From the NCBI GenBank assembly GCA_037145635.1, contig JBBCXB010000006.1, forward strand, positions 62,001 to 126,000: a stretch of 64,000 nt of DNA, read 5' to 3'. The position numbers and the translations under genes were made by a program. Source of the DNA: JAATFS01 sp037145635 (GTDB lineage: Bacteria > Pseudomonadota > Gammaproteobacteria > Xanthomonadales > Xanthomonadaceae). Below the pieces are notes generated by a model. That model did not search any database, was not told the DNA's origin, and saw nothing but the letters and a program-made list of their open reading frames with translations. Position 1 is the first letter of the stretch, and every line of letters begins with the position of its first letter. This document shows, piece by piece, positions 43,201 to 51,846 of this stretch.

Positions 43201-45556
43201 CGCGGGTCTCCGGATCGGGGGGAGCGGCCAGCGCGGGCTCGCGCGACACCAGCAACGCCAGCACGAAGTTGAACAGCACGCCCAGCGCCACCGTGCTGCC
43301 GATCGCGCGCAGCACCGGGATGCTGGAGGCCGCCAGCAGCGCGAACACCAGCAGCGTCATCAGGCTGCACACGATCAGCGCGTGCAAGGTGCGCAGCTGG
43401 TCGGCGCGGTCGTCGCCGGCGTGGTCGAAGAACAGCGCGTAGTCCAGGCCCAGGCCGGCGGCCAGGATCAGCGCGATCAGGTGGAACAGGTTCAGCTCCA
43501 CGCCGAGGCCGCGCAGGATCGCCAGGATCAGCAGCGTGCTCAGCGCCATCGGCACCAGCACGCGCACGATCCGGCGCGGGCTGCGCAGCGCGATCGCGAC
43601 GGTGAGCGCCAGCAGCAGCGCGGCGGCGGCCAGCGCGCCGAGCACGCGCCCGCGGTACGCCGCCACCAGCGACTCGGAGGCGTCCTTCAGGTCCAGCAGC
43701 CGGGCGCCGCTGCCCGGCAGCGCGGCGGACAGCGCGGCCGGGTCGTCCAGGCCGGTCAGCGACACCAGCGCAGTGGCGTGGTCGTCGCGCTCCAGCAACA
43801 GGCCGCCGACCGAGGTCGCCAGCGGGGTGCCGGCCAGGTCGCGCGCGGTCAGCGGCGGCGCCTGGCGCGCCGCGGCGAGGTCGGCCAGGAACGGGGCGAA
43901 GGCATCGGCACGGAACGGCGTGGTCGCCACCGCCGCCGCGCTCAGCGCGCGCGCCTGCGCCGCGTCGGGCAGCGCGGCCTGGCGGCGCTGCTGGGTCTGC
44001 ACGCTGGGCAGGTAGCGCGCGGCCATGTCGTAGCCGGCCAGGGTGCCGCGCGCCACCAGCGCGTCCAGCCGCGGGCGCAGCCGCTCGCTGGCACGCAGCG
44101 CGGCCTCGGCCGACGGCGCCGCCAGCGCCAGCACGTAGCGCACGTCCGGCGCCCCCAGCTCCTGACGCAGATGCGCATCGCGCGCCAGCGCATCGGCCGG
44201 GACCGGGGTGAGCTTGGACAGGTCGTTCTGCCAGAACCGCCCGGGCGCGAACGCGATCACCGCCACCGCGACCAGCGCCAGCACCGCCAGCGACCGGCGC
44301 GGCCGCGGCAGCCGCGCGATGCCGGCCCACAGCCGCGCCAGCGCCGGCGAATCGGCATGGTCGCGCGGCGACGGGTCGATCAGGGCCGGCAGCAGCAGCC
44401 GCGTGGTCAGCGCGGCGGTCGCCAGCCCGGCGATGGTGAACACCGCCAGCTGGCGCAGCCCGTCGACCCCGGAAAACAGGAAGGTGACGTAGGCGATGCA
44501 GGTGGAGACCACGCCTGTGGCCAGCGTCGGCCACAGGTGGCGTGCGTTGGCGCGCGGGTCCAGCCCGGGGCGCTGGTGGCTGAACAGGTGGATCGGGTAG
44601 TCCTGCACCACCCCGATCAGGGTGAAGCCGAACGCCACGGTGATGCCGTGCACGCCGTCGAAGCTCAGCGCCACCGCCGCCAGGCCGGCTAGGCCGGCGC
44701 TGGCCAGCGGCAGCACGCCGAGCACCGGAATCTTCCAGCTGCGGTAGGCCACCAGCAGCAGCAGCACCAGGCCGACCGTGTCCAGCGTGCCGATCCACTG
44801 CGCCTCGCCCTGGGTGCGTCCGCCGATCTCGACCGAGAACGCGCCCGGGCCGGTCAGCGTCAGCCGGGTGGCGGTGCCGGCGCCAGCGCGGGCGAAGGCG
44901 GCATGGATCGCCTCCACCGCCTGCTGCTGGCCGCTGGGATCGAAGCCGGCGGCGCGCGTCTGCACCACCAGCAGCGCCGAGCCCCCGGCGCGGTCGAACC
45001 AGACATCGTCGCGGGTCTGCGGCGCGGCGGCCGGCTGCAGGCTCTCGGCCAGGTGCAGCACCTCCAGCGTGGGGTCGCGCGCCAGCAAAGGCTCCACCAG
45101 CGCGGCCGCCGGCGAGCCGAGGTCCTGCATGCGCGCCTGCAGCTCGTCCCGCAGGCGGGCGGCGTCCAGCGGCGCGGCGTCGAAGCTGTCGCTGAGCAGG
45201 TAGCGGTACGGCAGCAGCCGCGGGGGGATCGCATCGAGCCCGGCGTGGGCGCCGTTGGCGACCAGCTCGAACAGCTCCGGCCGCGCCGCCAGCGCCGCAC
45301 GCAGCGCCTGCGACTGCCGTGCCAGCGTGGCCGGGTCGCTGCCCGACAGCGACATCAGCAGCAGGCGCGAGCCCGGGCCCTCGCCGAGCTCCTCCAGCAG
45401 CAGTCGCTGCGCCGGGGTGCGCGCTTCCGGCATGAACTTGCGCAGGTCGCCGGACAGCGCCACGCGCGTGCCCAGCCAGTAGCCGCCGGCGACCAGCAGC
45501 AGCAGCCACAGCAGCGCCAGCGCGATGCGCGTATTGGGGGTCAGCTCACGCGGCAT
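43178..45556 (-). CDS. MMPL/RND-type exporter of the pigment cluster
   Basis: The 792-residue protein has the RND/MMPL duplicated architecture. There is an N-terminal helix, a large periplasmic loop, then five or so helices (DTVGLVLLLLVAYRSWKIPVLG, HGITVAFGFTLIGVVQDYPIHLFSH), and the same again in the second half (LLILAILRGLGVELNLFHLIALILAAGLGLDYALFFDH). It probably moves the aryl polyene or its lipid form out of the inner membrane using the proton gradient. It follows the LolA-like gene by 52 bp, suggesting that the two act together. Confidence 0.92.
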   Translation of the reverse strand: MPRELTPNTRIALALLWLLLLVAGGYWLGTRVALSGDLRKFMPEARTPAQRLLLEELGEGPGSRLLLMSLSGSDPATLARQSQALRAALAARPELFELVANGAHAGLDAIPPRLLPYRYLLSDSFDAAPLDAARLRDELQARMQDLGSPAAALVEPLLARDPTLEVLHLAESLQPAAAPQTRDDVWFDRAGGSALLVVQTRAAGFDPSGQQQAVEAIHAAFARAGAGTATRLTLTGPGAFSVEIGGRTQGEAQWIGTLDTVGLVLLLLVAYRSWKIPVLGVLPLASAGLAGLAAVALSFDGVHGITVAFGFTLIGVVQDYPIHLFSHQRPGLDPRANARHLWPTLATGVVSTCIAYVTFLFSGVDGLRQLAVFTIAGLATAALTTRLLLPALIDPSPRDHADSPALARLWAGIARLPRPRRSLAVLALVAVAVIAFAPGRFWQNDLSKLTPVPADALARDAHLRQELGAPDVRYVLALAAPSAEAALRASERLRPRLDALVARGTLAGYDMAARYLPSVQTQQRRQAALPDAAQARALSAAAVATTPFRADAFAPFLADLAAARQAPPLTARDLAGTPLATSVGGLLLERDDHATALVSLTGLDDPAALSAALPGSGARLLDLKDASESLVAAYRGRVLGALAAAALLLALTVAIALRSPRRIVRVLVPMALSTLLILAILRGLGVELNLFHLIALILAAGLGLDYALFFDHAGDDRADQLRTLHALIVCSLMTLLVFALLAASSIPVLRAIGSTVALGVLFNFVLALLVSREPALAAPPDPETRDDGPART

Positions 45557-45608
45557 GCGGCGGCCTTGCGGTGGACGGCGACGGCGGGGGCGTCGAACGC
45601 GCGCGCGC

Positions 45609-46256
45609 TCAACGCCCCGTGCCCTGGCACAGCGCGACGAGCGCGGCGGCGTCGGTCACCGCCGCGGCGTCCTGCGCGGCACCGGCCAGCAGCGTGCGCT
45701 GCACCTCGCCGTGCGCCGGCACGCTCTCGATGCAGCGCAGTTCGGCGCCGCGGCCGTACAGCCGCAGCGCGCGCAGCTGCGCCGCCACCGCCGCGTCCAG
45801 CGGCTGCAACTGCAGCTGCCAGGCCTCGCGCCGGCCCTCGCCGCTGACGCGGTAGTGCCGCTCCAGCTCGGCGCGGTCGCCGGACAGCAGGGCGCCGAAG
45901 CCCGACTGCAGGCCCGCCAGCTCCGGCACCCGCGCCAGCGAGAAGCGCCGCGGCGGCTTGCCGTCGCGCACCAGCGTGGCCTCGCCATCGCGCAGCGTCG
46001 TGGTCTCGTGGTACGGCGCGGTGACCTCGCGCACCAGGGTGCGGGCATCCGGGCGGCGGTAGCGGCCCTGCACCCGCAGCGGCGTCTTCAGCAGCGGCGA
46101 GCCGCGCAGTTCCAGGAACTCGGTGCTGGCCGGCAGCGGCCGCGCCAGCTTCTGCAGGACCCAGCCGGGATCGAACGCCTCAGGCGGTGCGGCGCACAGC
46201 GGTGCGGCGCTGCACAGCAGTGTCAGCATCCACGGCAGGAGGAGTCGCTTCGGCAT
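45609..46256 (-). CDS. LolA-like outer-membrane lipoprotein carrier protein
   Basis: The 215-residue product has a signal peptide (cleavage after LCAA, about residue 23) followed by a single LolA-type domain (FLELRGSPLLKTPLRVQGRYRRPDARTLVREVTAPY). LolA-like proteins in aryl polyene clusters are thought to carry the hydrophobic pigment across the periplasm. Its start lies 77 bases inside the upstream acyltransferase gene, an unusually long overlap; a shorter start at codon 10 would still overlap by 50. Family role is known; the cargo is inferred. Confidence 0.85.
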   Translation of the reverse strand: MPKRLLLPWMLTLLCSAAPLCAAPPEAFDPGWVLQKLARPLPASTEFLELRGSPLLKTPLRVQGRYRRPDARTLVREVTAPYHETTTLRDGEATLVRDGKPPRRFSLARVPELAGLQSGFGALLSGDRAELERHYRVSGEGRREAWQLQLQPLDAAVAAQLRALRLYGRGAELRCIESVPAHGEVQRTLLAGAAQDAAAVTDAAALVALCQGTGR

Positions 46257-47154
46257 GGGGTGAGTTCCAGAAATCGTAGAAGTTGAACCAGTTGTAGGGG
46301 GCGCTGCGGGTGTGGTGCTCCAGCCGCGCGGCGTAGTCGCGCAGCAGCAGCGCCAGCGCCGGCGCACGCTGGCGCCGCGGCAGGTCCAGGCCCTGGCTGA
46401 AGGTCTCGAACGCCAGCTGGTAGCGGTTGCCGCCGCGATACAGCCCGAACGCCAGGATCACCGGCACCTTGAGCGCGGCGGCGATCAGCCACGGCGCGGT
46501 CGGGAACAGGGCGGTGTGGCCGAGGAACGGGACCGGCAGCGCCGGGTCCTCCGGCCGCGGCCGGTCGACCAGCAGCGCCACCAGCGCGCCCTCGTCGGTG
46601 GCCTGCTTGATCGCCATGACGATCGAGGTGCTCTCCATGCCGGCGTCGATGATGCTGGCGGCCAGGCGCGGGTTGAGCGCGTCCAGCAGTTCGGTCAGCG
46701 CCGGGTTGTGGGCCTTGTCCAGCACCACCTTGACCTGGATGTCCGGGCGCTCGGTGGCGAGCACGCGCAGCGCGTCGAAGCTGCCCAGGTGCGAGCCGAA
46801 CAGCAGCACGCCCTGGCCGCGGTCGAGCTGCTCGCGCAGCGCGTCCAGGCCGTCGATGGCGATGTCGAAGCGCCCCATCTGCCCGCACAGCATGTAGACG
46901 CGGTCGAGGATGGTGGCCGCGAAGGTGTGGATGTGGCGGGCCACCTCGTGCAGCCGCGCCGGCCGGCCCAGCACGCGTCCCAGGTAGGCGCGCGAGGCGC
47001 GGCGCTCGGGGCCGCGTACGACCAGGAAGTACAGGGTGATCGGATACAGCAGGAGGCGGCTCAGGCCGCGGCCGGCGTGGCGGGCGATCGCCAGGATCAG
47101 CGCGATCGCGCGCCGCCCGCCGCCCTCGGGCCGCTGCTTCCAGGACGCGCTCAC
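46180..47154 (-). CDS. Lysophospholipid-type acyltransferase (LpxL-like) of the pigment cluster
   Basis: The 324-residue protein matches the HtrB/LpxL-like acyltransferase family: a membrane helix near residues 25-45, the HxxxxD-type segment FGSHLGSFDALR, and the late RSAPYNWFNFYDFW. In aryl polyene clusters it is thought to attach the polyene or an acyl chain to a lipid anchor. The start is a GTG overlapping the stop of the hotdog gene upstream (GTGA). After the usual NFYDFW end it has about 25 extra residues, which create the overlap with the LolA-like gene. Confidence 0.9.
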   Translation of the reverse strand: MSASWKQRPEGGGRRAIALILAIARHAGRGLSRLLLYPITLYFLVVRGPERRASRAYLGRVLGRPARLHEVARHIHTFAATILDRVYMLCGQMGRFDIAIDGLDALREQLDRGQGVLLFGSHLGSFDALRVLATERPDIQVKVVLDKAHNPALTELLDALNPRLAASIIDAGMESTSIVMAIKQATDEGALVALLVDRPRPEDPALPVPFLGHTALFPTAPWLIAAALKVPVILAFGLYRGGNRYQLAFETFSQGLDLPRRQRAPALALLLRDYAARLEHHTRSAPYNWFNFYDFWNSPHAEATPPAVDADTAVQRRTAVRRTA

Positions 47155-47441
47155 GCCGCCGGCTCCGCGACCACTTCGCCGCTGACCAGCAGCGCCTGCG
47201 CGTGCAGCACGCGGAAGCGCCAGCGCGGCGGCTCGCCCTCCAGCACGACCTCGGCGGCCTGGCCGGGCAGCAGCGGCTGCAGGAACTTCACCTGCGGCAG
47301 GCGCAGCGTCCCGGCCGGCGCGCCCTGGCGCGCCTCCACGGCCTGCAGCACGTGGTCGAGCACCACCACGCCGGGCACGACCGGGTGGCCGGGGAAATGG
47401 CCGGGCAGGCTGGGATGATCGAACGGCACGACGAATTGCAT
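47151..47441 (-). CDS. Short hotdog 3-hydroxyacyl-ACP dehydratase (ApeI-like)
   Basis: This 96-residue protein has the dehydratase motif DHPSLPGHFPGHPVVPGVVVLDHVLQA at the start, with the catalytic His in GHFPG, as in FabZ and ApeI. It would form the second dehydratase component of the cluster, pairing with the 147-residue hotdog protein. The ATG at 47441 begins the domain. Its stop overlaps the GTG of the acyltransferase gene, and it lies 234 bp downstream of the membrane protein gene. Confidence 0.9.
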   Translation of the reverse strand: MQFVVPFDHPSLPGHFPGHPVVPGVVVLDHVLQAVEARQGAPAGTLRLPQVKFLQPLLPGQAAEVVLEGEPPRWRFRVLHAQALLVSGEVVAEPAA

Positions 47442-47675
47442 AGCGCGGAAGGAAGCAGTCCTGGTCGAAACGGGTGGAACATGGGGCCGGCCGTCCGGCA
47501 CGCCGACGTTCGGTTCCCCGCCGTGAAGCGCCGGCCTTGCGCCCTCCGTGGGCGGAGGCACGCGACACGGCAGGCGCCGGCCGCGCGGTCACGATACCGG
47601 CCGGGCTTGGCTGCAACGTGAATCCCCGGTGCGGCCGGCGGCCGGCCCGCCGGCGCCGTCCCCACGGCGGCGGCG

Positions 47676-48428
47676 TCAGCGCAGCAGGTCGCGCCAGAAG
47701 CCCGGCCCCAGCCGCGCCATGCGGTGCAGGAAGTCGGGCAGATTACGGTACGGGCGCTCCGGGAACCAGCGGGCGCGCCACCAGTACTCGCCCAGGAAGA
47801 ACCCGCCCAGCACGCCGTAGACCAGCAGATTGGCGAACAGCGAGGCGCGTGCGTCGCTGATCGGCAGCGGCGACGCCCAGCCCAGCTGGCTCAGCACCCC
47901 GCTGGGCTCGGCGCACAGCGCCAGCAGCAGGTTCACCGCGGTCAGCGCGGCCAGCAGCAGCGCCCAGGCCAGGGTCAGCCGCCAGGTGTAGCGGTACTGC
48001 CCGGGTCCCATCGGCAGCCCGGCCTGGCGGTGCATGGCCTCGACGATGCGGGTGATCAGCGCGGTACGGCCCGGCCGCAGGCTGCGCGCGAAGAACCACG
48101 CCACCCAGCCGGTGAACACCACCGGCGGCGCCGCCAGCAGCAGCATCGCGTGCGGCGAGCGCCACAGCGGCAGCAGCGCCAGCAGGCCCAGGCCCGCCAG
48201 CAGCCAGGCCCAGCCGCGGCCGCGCGCCATCGGCTCGACCAGCACCATCAGCACCAGCATCGCGCCGGCCAGCACCGCCAGTTCCGGGCGGTGCGAGGCG
48301 GTGGCCCAGTGCGCCAGCGGCGAGTACGCCAGCGCCAGCACGGCCCCGAGCGCCAGGGCCCAGGGCGCGGAGGCGGCGGCGGGCAGTGCGGCGGGCTGCG
48401 GCTCAGCCGGCCTTGTGGGCTTCGACAT
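47676..48428 (-). CDS. COG4648-type integral membrane protein of the pigment cluster
   Basis: The 250-residue protein has about six to seven hydrophobic segments (residues about 22-40, 48-62, 70-85, 90-108, 155-175, 200-222) and an amphipathic C-terminus rich in Arg and aromatic residues (RARWFPERPYRNLPDFLHRM). It matches the uncharacterised COG4648 membrane proteins present in aryl polyene and xanthomonadin clusters. Its exact part in assembly or export is not known. The ATG at 48428 lies 26 bases inside the ACP gene, so translation is coupled. Confidence 0.85.
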   Translation of the reverse strand: MSKPTRPAEPQPAALPAAASAPWALALGAVLALAYSPLAHWATASHRPELAVLAGAMLVLMVLVEPMARGRGWAWLLAGLGLLALLPLWRSPHAMLLLAAPPVVFTGWVAWFFARSLRPGRTALITRIVEAMHRQAGLPMGPGQYRYTWRLTLAWALLLAALTAVNLLLALCAEPSGVLSQLGWASPLPISDARASLFANLLVYGVLGGFFLGEYWWRARWFPERPYRNLPDFLHRMARLGPGFWRDLLR

Positions 48429-48672
48429 GCGCCGACAGGGCACGCAGCGAGGCGAAGATGCGCCGGTTCTCGTCGTTGTCCGAGCGCAGCTGGAAGCCGT
48501 AGCGCTTGCTGATCGCCAGCGCCAGCTCCAGCGCGTCGATCGAGTCCAGGCCCAGCCCGGTGTTGAACAGCGGTGCCTCCGGATCGATCTCGCCGGGCTG
48601 CACGTCCTCCAGGTTCAGGCTTTCGACCAGGAGTTCGGCCAGTTCACGTTCGGCGGCGGTTTGCGAAGACAT
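48403..48672 (-). CDS. xanC: Acyl carrier protein XanC of the xanthomonadin pathway
   Basis: The 89-residue protein has the ACP fold with the phosphopantetheine Ser in GLDSIDALELAL (Ser43 or so). It is acidic in helix II as usual. In Xanthomonas campestris the corresponding ACP receives 3-hydroxybenzoate from the ligase XanA2 and carries the growing polyene. It is the first gene of the minus-strand operon here, directly upstream of the COG4648 protein, and faces the divergent chorismatase gene across a 305-bp gap. The symbol is assigned by context and motif. Confidence 0.9.
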   Translation of the reverse strand: MSSQTAAERELAELLVESLNLEDVQPGEIDPEAPLFNTGLGLDSIDALELALAISKRYGFQLRSDNDENRRIFASLRALSAHVEAHKAG

Positions 48673-48977
48673 CCAGGGTTTCCAGGCGGTGCGGAGACGG
48701 TGTGACACGATGGTGCATCGGCGCGTTCCACGCAACTGCCGCCGCCGGCTCGCGCTATCATGCCGCCGGTCCAGCGCCGCGCCCGCCGCCGCAGGTCCGC
48801 ACCCTCGCCGCCCGCTCCCGTCCGCCGTGCCGCCACGGCCCGACAGGGGCCGGCGCGAGCGCGGCCGGCGGCCGGCGGCCGCGTGTCCCCTGGACACCGC
48901 TTCCACGCCCGCACCCACAGGCTGGGCGGGCCGGCTCCCGCGGGAACCGCACGCCCCGCCCCTGCCCGGAGACACCG
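48673..48977. other. Divergent intergenic region between xanC and xanB2
   Basis: This 305-bp gap must contain promoters for both the minus-strand pigment arm and xanB2. It is very GC-rich, and I cannot point to a convincing -10/-35 pair or operator. Confidence 0.5.
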
Positions 48978-49985
48978 ATGACCCAGCCGCACGCGGCCCG
49001 CCCCGCCTCGCTCCCGCATCCCCGCCTGCAGGTGGACTACGTCGCCGAGGTCGATCCGGCGGCGCTGCTGAGCGATCCGCAGGTGCTGGCGGTGTTCGGC
49101 TTCGGCGACGCCGCGCCCCGGCACCCGGACCCGCGCTACCTGCGGGTGCCGCTGCAGCCGCACGGCGCGCGCCTGCTCGAGGTGTGGCGCACCGACGCCC
49201 CGGTGCGCTGCGGCCGCGACGGCGACATCGCCTGGGCCAGCGACGGGCACCTGCAGTTCGGCGTGATCGAGCTGGACGAGCGCGACCTGGACATCGAGGA
49301 AGCCGCCGCGCTGGCCTACGCGCAGCTGAGCCGCTTCGTCGGCGGCAGCGACACCCCGCGCCTGCTGCGGATCTGGAACTACCTGGACGCGATCACCCTG
49401 GGCAGCGGCGACCGCGAGCGCTACCGCCGGTTCTGCGTGGGCCGCGCGCGCGGGCTGGGCGCGTTCGACACCGCGCAGCTGCCGGCGGCGACCGCGGTCG
49501 GCCGCTGCGACGAGGCGCGGGTGATGCAGATCTACTGGCTGGCCGCCACCGAGGCCGGCACCCCGCTGGAGAACCCGCGCCAGGTCAGCGCCTACCGCTA
49601 CCCGCGCCAGTACGGTCCGCAGCCGCCGAGCTTCGCCCGCGCGATGCTGCCGCCAGCCGGCAGCGACATGCCGCTGCTGCTGTCGGGCACCGCGGCGGTG
49701 GTGGGCCATGCCTCGATGCACGTCGGCCAGCTGCTGGCGCAGCTGGAGGAGACCTTCGCCAACTTCGACGCCCTGCTCGCGGCCGCCCGCCTGCAGGCCC
49801 CGGCGCTGCCGGCGCAGTTCGGCCCCGGCACCCGGCTCAAGGTCTACGTGCGCGAGCGCGAGGACCTGCCGCGGGTGGCGCAGGCGCTGGACGCACGCTT
49901 CGGCGACCGCGTGCCGCGGCTGCTGCTGCACGCGGTGATCTGCCGCGACGAGCTGGCGGTGGAGATCGACGGCGTGCACGGCTGA
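48978..49985 (+). CDS. xanB2: Chorismatase XanB2 (3-hydroxybenzoate/4-hydroxybenzoate synthase)
   Basis: The 335-residue protein matches the chorismatase family (FkbO/Hyg5/XanB2). Visible blocks are LRIWNYLDAIT, AYRYPRQYGPQPPSFARAM (the substrate-pocket segment) and LLLSGTAAVVGHASMHVGQLLAQLEETFANFDALL. It hydrolyses chorismate to pyruvate plus 3-hydroxybenzoate and 4-hydroxybenzoate, the first being the pigment starter and the second a ubiquinone precursor. It sits inside the pigment cluster but on the opposite strand to the ligase and ACP. It ends one base before the small minus-strand gene. Confidence 0.92.
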   Translation: MTQPHAARPASLPHPRLQVDYVAEVDPAALLSDPQVLAVFGFGDAAPRHPDPRYLRVPLQPHGARLLEVWRTDAPVRCGRDGDIAWASDGHLQFGVIELDERDLDIEEAAALAYAQLSRFVGGSDTPRLLRIWNYLDAITLGSGDRERYRRFCVGRARGLGAFDTAQLPAATAVGRCDEARVMQIYWLAATEAGTPLENPRQVSAYRYPRQYGPQPPSFARAMLPPAGSDMPLLLSGTAAVVGHASMHVGQLLAQLEETFANFDALLAAARLQAPALPAQFGPGTRLKVYVREREDLPRVAQALDARFGDRVPRLLLHAVICRDELAVEIDGVHG

Positions 49986-49986
49986 C

Positions 49987-50187
49987 TCAGCGCCCGCACT
50001 GCCCCGGCTCGATGTCGCCCGCCGCGCCGTTCGCTCGCGGCTTCGGGATCCCCGCGTCGGCGGCGGCAGCCGCCACCGGCGCTGCCGCGCCCGGCCCCCG
50101 CCGCCACGCCAACGCCGCCGCGAGCGCCAGCAAGGCCAGCGCGGCGACCACGATCATCATCCTGTTGCGCGGAACTCCCTTTCCCAT
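49987..50187 (-). CDS. Small single-pass membrane protein in the pigment ligase unit
   Basis: This 66-residue frame has one hydrophobic helix (residues about 11-27, MIVVAALALLALAAALAW) flanked by basic residues, then an Ala/Pro-rich tail. A strong AGGAG site lies eight bases before its ATG, and it starts 31 bp after the ligase stop on the same strand, which supports a real gene. No family is recognised. Its 3' end abuts xanB2 tail to tail. Confidence 0.6.
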   Translation of the reverse strand: MGKGVPRNRMMIVVAALALLALAAALAWRRGPGAAAPVAAAAADAGIPKPRANGAAGDIEPGQCGR

Positions 50188-50218
50188 CGCCTGCGCTCCT
50201 GCGTCCCGGGTGTGGCGG

Positions 50219-51565
50219 TCAACCGTCCAGCAGCGCCAGCACCGTGTCGCGCGGCAGCTTGCCGGTCTCGTTGCGCGGCAGGGCGTCGAGCCGGCGCAGC
50301 CGGCGCGGCAGGAACACCGGGTCCACGCCGGCCCGCAGGCCGTCGAGCACCTGCGCCTCGCTCAGCGTCGGAGCCACCACCAGCGCGGCGATGCGGCCCA
50401 CCGCGTGGCCCGGCTCCGGCGCCAGCTGCACCACGGTGCCGTCGACCACGCCGGGCACCGCCAGCAGGCGCCGGGTCAGGTCGGCCAGCGAGGCGCGCTT
50501 GCCGGCGATCTCCAGCAGGTCGGCCTGGCGCCCGCGCACCCGGAAGCGGCCGTCGGCCTCGACCTCCATCAGGTCGGCCAGCAGCACCGGCACCGCCAGG
50601 TGCGGGGCATGGATCCGGGTGCCGTCGGGCTGCGGCACCACGCGCACCCCCGGCAGCGGCGTCCAGGCCGCCTCGCAGGCGGTGCGGCGGCAGGCGAACA
50701 CGCAGGTCTCGGTCGAGCCGAACATCTCGCGCACCTCGCCGCCGAAGCGCGCCTCGGCGGCGGCGGCCAGTTCCTGCGACAGCGGCGCGGTGGCCGAGAC
50801 GATGCCGGCCAGCGGTGGCAGCGGCACGCCGGACTCCACCAGCGCGCGCAGGTGCACCGGCGTGGTCACCAGCAGCCGCGGTGCCGGCACCTCGGCCAGC
50901 GCGCGCGCCACGTCCTCGGGGAAGAACGGGCGCCCGGCGTGCACCGCCAGCGGGGTGACCAGCGGCAGCAGCACCGACAGCTCCATGCCGTACATGTGCT
51001 GCGGCGGCACTGTCGCCACCACGTGCGGCTGCGCGTCGTCGGCCCACAGGCTGCGCAGCGCCACCAGGTCCTGGCGGGTGCTGGTGAGGAAGCCGCCCCA
51101 GGTCTTGGGATTGGGCGTGGGCACGCCGGTGCTGCCGGAGGTGAAGCCGATCGCGACCAGCGCGTCGTCGGCCAGTGCCGGCATCGGCCCGTCCCGTTCC
51201 GGCAATGCCGCCGGCAGCTGCCAGTAGCGCGGCGGCGGCGGCGCCAGCGGCAGGTCGCCCAGGCAGTAGCTGTCGGCATGGGCGGCCTGGACCTCGCCGA
51301 CCACCGCCGGCGCCCGCGAGGACGGCAGCAGCGAGGTCTGCCCGCGCAGCGCGCAGGCGTAGAACGCGACCATGAAGTGGTAGCGGTCCTCGCACAGGTT
51401 GACCGCGTGGCGCGCGTCCGGCAGCAGCGCGGCGACCCCGCGCACGTGGGACAGGAACGTCGCCAGGTCGATCGAACGGCCGTCGCGCCAGGCCAGGGCC
51501 CGGTCGGCGGCACCGACCGCCAGGGGATGGGACCGCGGGGGCGGGGAAGCGGGGACGACCGACAT
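50219..51565 (-). CDS. xanA2: 3-Hydroxybenzoate:ACP ligase XanA2 (AMP-binding enzyme)
   Basis: The 448-residue protein is an adenylate-forming ligase with the P-loop GFTSGSTGVPTPNPKTWG and the EMFGSTET segment of the acyl-adenylate site. The GRQADLLEIAGKR hinge and the C-terminal Lys in NETGKLPRD complete the fold. In Xanthomonas the equivalent enzyme activates 3-hydroxybenzoate with ATP and loads it onto the ACP XanC. It is shorter than most CoA ligases because of a compact N-terminus. The ATG at 51565 is chosen since the upstream frame is low-complexity. It is divergent from the S9 peptidase gene. Confidence 0.9.
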   Translation of the reverse strand: MSVVPASPPPRSHPLAVGAADRALAWRDGRSIDLATFLSHVRGVAALLPDARHAVNLCEDRYHFMVAFYACALRGQTSLLPSSRAPAVVGEVQAAHADSYCLGDLPLAPPPPRYWQLPAALPERDGPMPALADDALVAIGFTSGSTGVPTPNPKTWGGFLTSTRQDLVALRSLWADDAQPHVVATVPPQHMYGMELSVLLPLVTPLAVHAGRPFFPEDVARALAEVPAPRLLVTTPVHLRALVESGVPLPPLAGIVSATAPLSQELAAAAEARFGGEVREMFGSTETCVFACRRTACEAAWTPLPGVRVVPQPDGTRIHAPHLAVPVLLADLMEVEADGRFRVRGRQADLLEIAGKRASLADLTRRLLAVPGVVDGTVVQLAPEPGHAVGRIAALVVAPTLSEAQVLDGLRAGVDPVFLPRRLRRLDALPRNETGKLPRDTVLALLDG

Positions 51566-51846
51566 AGGCGCAGTGCACGGCGGAGGGCCGGCTAGCTTGG
51601 CCGCCGGCGACCAGCGTGGCAAGGCGCTGCCGGTCCCGCCGCGCCGGCGGTGGCGGGCCCGCACCGCGGCAGCTGGGCCCGGACGGGGCACGCGCGCGCG
51701 GCCACGGACCGGGCCCCCCGCGGCGCGAAGCGGCATCCGCCGCAGGGCCCGCAGCGGGCGCACGCATCCCCTGCCATGACCATTGGCGCAGTCGTCGCCG
51801 CGGGCGCGCTGCTACGCTTGCGGTTTACCTGTCGTACCGGATTCCC

